Below, piece after piece: positions 58,455-64,000 of a stretch of DNA of 64,000 nucleotides. Below the pieces are notes generated by a model. The model was not told where the DNA came from and did not search any database. It worked only from the letters and a program-made list of their open reading frames with translations. Source of the stretch: Turritopsis dohrnii (taxonomy: Eukaryota; Cnidaria; Hydrozoa; Anthoathecata; Oceaniidae); NCBI GenBank assembly GCA_027922465.2, contig BQMF02000370.1, forward strand, positions 124,001 to 188,000. Reading direction: 5' to 3'. The position numbers and the translations under genes are program-made. The stretch's first letter is position 1. Every line of letters begins with the position of its first letter.

Positions 58455-58526
58455 ATCTTGATAATTAGGCTAAAGCAATTTCCTCTAGGCCTGATGCGGA
58501 AATTGTTCAAGCCACGAGGCTTATAG
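58455..58526 (+). mobile_element. Helitron family 2, 3' end (diverged)
   Basis: Matches 36690-36745 (GCTAAAGCAATTTCCTC, CTGATGCGGAAATTGTTCAA); hairpin AAGCCACGAGGCTT, with the terminal CTAG changed to ATAG. Confidence 0.5.
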
Positions 58527-58845
58527 TGATTTTTTTTTATTATTATTATTTTATTTATTTATTTAGTTTCAATTAAAAGCTTTGTTTGAGGGCCTATGAC
58601 CAGATTTGAAAAAGAAATTAAGAGCCTGAATACATAAAGTGGAATTTACTGAGCTGGGTTAATATGGAGTTGTAAATAGCTCTACTTTGAACATGGAAGT
58701 GTAATCCAATCTAGTTCCAGCGAGTATGTGATTGAAAGATTCCAAGATAAGCATTCTGATATCTATACGGGTTTCTTTTAATGTCAATGAAAACATTTTT
58801 ATTTTCGATGTCTTATTTGATTTAAGAAGACGAAGATATAAACGT

Positions 58846-58930
58846 CTCATTGGACGTCCATTTGGTCTTAATGGGACGTATAAATAGGACGTAAAAAAGG
58901 GACGTAAATGGGACGTATAAATGGGACATC
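58846..58930 (+). repeat. Short GGGACGTATAAAT tandem
   Basis: Five or so imperfect 13-17 bp units built on GGGACGTA. No gene. Confidence 0.7.
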
Positions 58931-58970
58931 CTTGAACGAGGACAAAATCTTTTTCATTTGGTTATTCCAT

Positions 58971-59090
58971 CCCAGCGGGCACACTTGTTAAAAATCTCTG
59001 CGATGGAGTGTATTTCTATAGAAGTATACACACAATTACAGCAATAATGCTCTTCGTCGCAGTGATTTTTTGATGATCTTTTTCCCGACG
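58971..59090. mobile_element. Palindromic MITE P1, copy 15
   Basis: Full length, CCCAGCGGGCACACTT to TTTTTCCCGACGTGCT. Confidence 0.78.
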
Positions 59091-59389
59091 TGCTGAATAG
59101 ATTTCAGACGTCTCTGCATAATGAAGTTTTGGAATAAAACAGACCAGACTTATTCTGGGAAAGGCCTTCCAAATAAAAGATTCGTAGTTCTTTCTTTGTA
59201 GCCTCTTAAGAGTTAAGGTAAGTTAACTAACTTATCTGATCTGTCTGGAAAGATGTCATTTCATAAACATTCTATAGATGAGATCGAACATGGTAAGTGC
59301 TTCAATTTTACACATGTTAAAAGCGTTCAGACGAGGCTATATATAATGGAAAGTTATTCCATTGTTGACAGACTCAAGTTTTGAACGAG

Positions 59390-59761
59390 TACCGTATTCT
59401 CTCTAATAAGCGCCCGGGCACTTATAGATTTTTTTTGGAAATTAGGGGGGCGCTTATTAGAGAGGGGCGCTTATAAAAATTTTTTGAAATAGTCATGCTA
59501 GCTAACGAGGCATTGTTTTTTATCATAAAAGAATAAAAACAACTGTATTTTTCATGGCAACGAAATAAGATTTTGTACTAATAACCTACATGTAGACATC
59601 ACAAAAATATAGTCTTCCGTTTCTTTTACAGAATTTTCGCTTTTTATTCAAAGTTCTAGTTACCGCCCGGGCGCTTATTAACTTCTGAGTTAGTGTCAAG
59701 TCACGCTAATAAGCGCCCGGGCGCTTATTGGAGAGGGGCGCTAGTTACAGAGAATACGGTA
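59390..59761. mobile_element. TA-flanked MITE with AATAAGCGCCCGGGC motifs
   Basis: TA at 59390-59391 and 59760-59761 flank 368 bp with inverted ends CCGTATTCTCT / AGAGAATACGG. The interior repeats GCGCCCGGGCGCTTATT and GAGAGGGGCGCTTAT in both directions. Non-coding. A fragment of a related element is at 63752-64000. Confidence 0.75.
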
Positions 59762-59786
59762 CTTTTTAAACGTTTCCTCTCATGGC

Positions 59787-59931
59787 CTTTGCAAAGGTGA
59801 CATCAATCTTATGGGCTTTGCAAAGGTGACATCAATCTTATGGGCTTTGCAAAGGTGACATCAATCTTATGGGCTTTGCAAAGGTGACATCAATCTTATG
59901 GGCTTTGCAAAGGTGACATCAATCTTATGGG
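59787..59931 (+). repeat. 29-bp minisatellite, 5 perfect copies
   Basis: Unit CTTTGCAAAGGTGACATCAA plus TCTTATGGG repeated five times without visible change; each unit has the palindrome CTTTGCAAAG. Confidence 0.95.
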
Positions 59932-61211
59932 CAAAAAGATTATCAACATCTAGTTTCTCACAAATTTTGATTTCCAGCAAGCCTGCCCATTGCACTATTA
60001 TCATACAGTTGTTGTATACAATCATATATCTTCATCAACTCTTTTCTGGAGCGCTTACACAGCGTCAATATTGATCTTAGTGGACAAATATTGATCTACA
60101 ACAGTTCATTAAATCGTTCGGTTGATTTTTTAAGTTTTTAGTAATATATAATAATATATAACACCATTTCTACAATATCTCAAATTCGACAAGCTGACAG
60201 TGACAGAAATACAACATGTGCTCATGCTTGGTGACTTTTCGTTTCCATTTCTTTCTCCAGTCTGCTGGAAATTTTCAAGAATTGGAAATTCATCGAAATC
60301 TTGGTCGAATACAGAGTGGTAAAATAATAGCCACGAAATTACGATTTTTACGAATTAATGACGAAAATTTACAGATAACTATGTATTCGTAATAATTAGT
60401 AATAAAACATCTGAGGAAGTAAATGATCATGGGGACTAGGACCAAAGTTGTAAGGCTTATGTATTTGTGTTTGAGAGTGCGTTTCCATTATTAATTTTCG
60501 CCGTAGCTCTCTTAAAAATAGATTTCTATTTTGTACACAACATCGGAAAAATGTTCGTATTTTTATTACAAAATTTAGTTTAGGATTGTGAATATTTTAG
60601 TTTCCTATGTAATGCAATCTTTTGAACAAGAAGCAGGTGCTGTTTTACTTGTGGTATGGAGAGGTACATACGGCGACCTCATTAAATCGTCCGTATTTTC
60701 TCGAACAAAAATAAATCCCCAACATTTCTCAAAGGAAACAGATTTTTTTATTCATATGAATTACATTAATAAATTATATAGGAATAAAAAGAATTTATTG
60801 AAATAGTAGGAAAAATTTTAAGAAACCGCGGATTGAGGGATTAAACATCCTAGAACTTACAGTTTTCTTTACATTGTCCCTACAGAACTTGTGACACCAC
60901 AATCAGAATATTGGTAAAATATAATAAAATATAATAAGAAGATTTCTTGTTAAAGAAATAAAGTTATTTAATCTCGAGTAATCACGTGAATCTGATGAAG
61001 AACTGGGGAAACTTCAATGTGTTTTACCAATGAATTTGCTGGCCGTTTTATTTGACATGGATATTATAAAGAGATTGTTGTTGTTTACATTACCTTTTTT
61101 TTCTTCGGTATGTTTACTGTTTTCGACCTCTTGTTGCTGTTTACATTACCTAGTCTGGTTCGACCTCCATCTTCCAGTCTCGTGTAGCATTCACAGTAAA
61201 TTTATGTTTAA
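59932..61211. other. Spacer, no gene supported
   Basis: AT-rich; contains a chance frame at 60588-60806. No repeat family recognised. Confidence 0.4.
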
Positions 61212-61349
61212 AATGAGGCATACCACATTAAAAAATTTGTTGCACATGCATGGTATCGAAAAGATGCAATGTCATACCAACAACTTTTCGCAGATCCTTC
61301 AGAACCGAGTTGGTTCCAGACTCTTGCTCAGTATCCAAATATTCTGTAA
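61212..61349 (+). other. Short protein-like stretch, possible exon
   Basis: Open stretch reading HIKKFVAHAWYRKDAMSYQQ then LFADPSEPSWFQTLAQYPN and a TAA at 61347-61349. The amino acid mix looks like real protein, unlike surrounding frames. It has no start codon and only a weak acceptor (AATGAG before 61218). It could be a terminal exon or an exon relic. No family recognised. Confidence 0.3.
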
Positions 61350-61861
61350 TACTGCCCGGATACACCTACCCCCAACCATTGCCCCCTCTAAAAAACAAAG
61401 AAAAAAAGGCTAGCTAAGGTAACTGATAATCATTTGTCCGAATGTTTGTTTTCAGATTTTTGTGTTTTTTTTGAGGTTGTTTGACCACAGAAAAACAAAT
61501 CTGAATTGATTTCCGATTCGGAAAGTGTGTCCCTTGTATCACAATTATTCTTTTCTTTTAGACAATTCTTTGCTTGGATTTAACACAAAGCAAAGATGCT
61601 TCATCAGGTGGGTAGTCACAGTTTCATCAAGGAGAAAGAGAAAACTTTGTCTGTTATTCAGATAATGACATTTCATTTTCGCATCGCTACCATGTGATCC
61701 GTGATGCACTTTTTAATTGTTATCGGTAAAATAATACTTTTTTAAAAATTTAACGACAATTTAAAAATCAAACAGCAAGCCATTTGATGATGGGTGATCT
61801 ACATGTTTTCAGGTGGATTATCAATCAACAAGCTTTCTTGAGAGACAATATAAATGCTTTT

Positions 61862-61954
61862 CCAGTGGGCACAAAATCGTTAAAAATAATGCGTATATTT
61901 TTAAAGAAATGCACTCCATCGCGGTGATTTTCAAAAAATTTACACACTGTGGGA
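61862..61954. mobile_element. Palindromic MITE P1, copy 16 (one arm partly deleted)
   Basis: CCAGTGGGCACAAAATCGTT start, right arm GCACTCCATCGCGGTGATTT, end CACACTGTGGGA. Confidence 0.72.
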
Positions 61955-62365
61955 TATTTTTACGAAACATTCAAAATATCACGTAATTTATGGTAAACTT
62001 TCAATCTATATATCTTTTAACCTGAAAGTGCCTCGATAATGGTGCTCTCTTAAAAATTATTGACAATTAGTATCTGTCCACGTAATGACGGGTAATTGTG
62101 TTACATATTTTCAGGTTGATATTTAATCATCAAGCTTTCTGTGGAGACAACTTCAATGCTATATTTTACATAGCGCTCAAGACCCGTTCAATCCCTCAAC
62201 CAATATATCTTTTCACCTAAGAGTGCTTTTGATGGTACCGCCCTGAAAAAATACATAAATAATCTTCGAAATTAGTTTCGGGGGATCTTAAGATAAATGG
62301 ACGTTTTTGCATAATTCTGCCAATGTCAGCAGATTTTGCATGTTTAGTAAGTCACGTCACTTCAC

Positions 62366-62675
62366 CAACTGGTAGCCTTGTGGTAGAGTGTTCGCTTCCT
62401 GTTCGGGAGGTCGCGGGTTCGATCCACGACCGAGTCATGCCAGCGACTATAACAGTGTGAATCACTCCTCTCTGCTTAGCACTCAGCAAGAGAGTAGGAA
62501 TGATGTCTAGGGTGGTTGTCTAGTTGAGCGGTTTCAGTCATTACAGCTTCCGTTGCCCAAATGGGGGCTTTTAATGGTCTGGGACCTCCTTCGCAGGACC
62601 CTCATTGATAAAAGTACCTTAAGGACCTGAAGAGGCTATCCTGGGTAAACATTCGTAAATAAATAATAAATAAAT
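62366..62675 (+). mobile_element. tRNA-derived SINE S1, copy 2
   Basis: Plus-strand copy of the SINE at 49701-50012: head ACTGGTAGCCTTGTGGTAGA, B box CGCGGGTTCGATCC, the same body and an AAATAAATAATAAATAAAT tail. Confidence 0.88.
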
Positions 62676-63487
62676 CAACGATCTTTCGTCACGATCTTTC
62701 GAAAGTTGATAGTGAAGAAACTTTCATGCAAAGACGTGGGGAGGGGAGGCCTTGATTTCTTTTTTTGAAAAGGTGTAAATGGGAGCACAACGACATACGT
62801 GTGTGAACAAGCCATGTTTTTTCTTGTTTAAACACCTGACTCTGGATGGTAAAGCCGCCAAAAATGTGACTCAAATAAAAACGCCCATAACTTTCTTTTT
62901 TTAAAAAAAATTGACAGCTCAACAAAGTAACTTGTGACTGAAAGCTAAATGATGTAACCAGGCAATAAAAGTAATTTTAAAGGATTTCTGATGTATTTTT
63001 ATATGAATTCATTGACAAATGCGAAACAAGAATAAACACTTTCGGACACTTTAATGCGTAAAATATTTACTACTTTTGCTCATACATTTCGTAATACTTT
63101 TCTCGTGTACTTCATTTGAACTCGAAACGATAGTCTTATTGTTTGAAAATACACTAATATTTCACGCCAAGTATAGATAGATTTAGGGTCACCTTAGATA
63201 CTAAAAATATGGGCCCCACTAATATTTATTTCGTGTCTACGACACTGATGGTACATCACATACAATCAAATAGATGATTTTAAGTTCATTCTCCTTGTGT
63301 TTTATATCTCCATGGTTTCATCAAGTTCTGGTCGATCATGCAAACCTAATACACACTCTAGTTGTATTTTTAATATAATGCTGATACAAAAATCCTGGAT
63401 ACGAAACTGTGATTATACTTAATTTAAGAAATGTTTTTTTTGAGAAATTTTTGTCTCTAAGTTACGATTTCAGCTCAGTTGTTCAAG
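62676..63487. other. Spacer, no feature supported
   Basis: AT-rich with chance frames only. Confidence 0.4.
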
Positions 63488-63608
63488 CCCAGTGGGCAAA
63501 ATCATGAAAAAGTCATTGGAATGGAGAGCATTTTTATTGAAATAGTGTGTATATTTCTTTAAAATTGCACTCCTTCGTGGTGGTTTTTCAACAAATTCGC
63601 CCGCTGGG
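63488..63608. mobile_element. Palindromic MITE P1, copy 17
   Basis: Full length, CCCAGTGGGCAAAATCATG to TTCGCCCGCTGGGA. Confidence 0.82.
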
Positions 63609-63800
63609 AGCACTGAAAAATAAGAATATAGTACGTTCAACCCAGCCTAGCTTGTATTCAACACCGTTTATTTGTTATAGAACTAAATGTTATAAATTGT
63701 ATGTTCTCAACACAGACTGTAAATCCTGTCTCTGTAAAGTTTGGCAGGGATACCGTACTTCCTCTAATAAACGCCCTTCTCTGATAAAAGCTACCCTCTA

Positions 63801-63964
63801 TAGACCTTTTCGGAAATTACGTCACGGCATTAAAAATCATAAAAAAAGTTCGTGTAAGGTTCCCTCTCGAGAATTATTTCTTTTCAAAAACAACACAAAT
63901 GCCACTATTATATGGTTTGAAAGCGAGGCAAGATCTGCTGTGACGTATTTTTCGAAAAGGTCTA
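63801..63964. mobile_element. Small TA-flanked MITE with AGACCTTTTCG ends
   Basis: Inverted ends TAGACCTTTTCGGAAATTAC / TATTTTTCGAAAAGGTCTA, extending with few mismatches through GTCAC. About 160 bp, non-coding. It interrupts sequence rich in AATAAACGCC motifs related to the MITE at 59390-59761, so it is a nested insertion. Confidence 0.75.
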
Positions 63965-64000
63965 TTAAACGCCGCACTTATAGCCCAACATTTGTAATAA

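Noticed and set aside
61030..61413. 127-codon plus-strand frame starting with a hydrophobic segment
   Set aside because: The apparent signal peptide arises from T-rich sequence, and a different frame in the same place looks more protein-like (61212-61349).

Overview
The window is AT-rich nuclear DNA from an invertebrate metazoan. It has many short coding exons with GT..AG borders and in-phase junctions, the standard genetic code, and introns and spacers packed with DNA transposons, Helitrons, tRNA-derived SINEs and tandem repeats. Nothing in the sequence fixes the phylum; a cnidarian or similar early-branching or soft-bodied invertebrate is plausible but not shown. There are no bacterial operons, CRISPR arrays or viral genomes.

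Layout. (1) 218-24448, plus strand: about 50 exons of a BLTP2/KIAA0100/hobbit-type bridge-like lipid transfer protein. The N-terminus lies upstream of the window. One intron (3881-7810) holds a nearly complete piggyBac element with a frameshifted transposase; other introns hold Helitron pieces and foldback MITEs. (2) 24449-26056: spacer with a deleted PIF/Harbinger element. (3) 26057-41379, plus strand: a complete 14-exon SLC5-family sodium/solute symporter (about 573 residues). Its large introns carry a 128-bp satellite array, two abutting Helitrons and several minisatellites. (4) 43136-44169, plus strand: a complete three-exon gene for a 91-residue lysine-rich protein of the C19orf53/UPF0390 family. 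(5) 44170-57281: about 13 kb of transposon-rich spacer with two more Harbinger derivatives, a TTAA-flanked TIR element, three SINE types, a nested pair of TIR elements and a 42-bp-arm perfect palindrome. (6) 57282-57998: one open, serine-rich, probably intronless gene with repeated R-R-x-S motifs and no recognised family. (7) 57999-64000: repeats, SINEs and MITEs, with one short protein-like stretch of uncertain status.

The three recognised genes (lipid transport at membrane contact sites, sodium-coupled uptake, a small nuclear or nucleolar basic protein) share orientation, but nothing suggests a functional cluster. The most distinctive content is the repeat landscape: 17 copies of one ~120-bp palindromic MITE, a satellite whose monomers mostly carry a CArG-type decamer, Harbinger elements deleted so that the starts of two convergent genes survive at either end, head-to-tail Helitrons joined at a shared 3'/5' boundary, and a TIR-in-TIR nest containing tRNA-Asn SINEs. 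I found no clear new multi-gene biological system.
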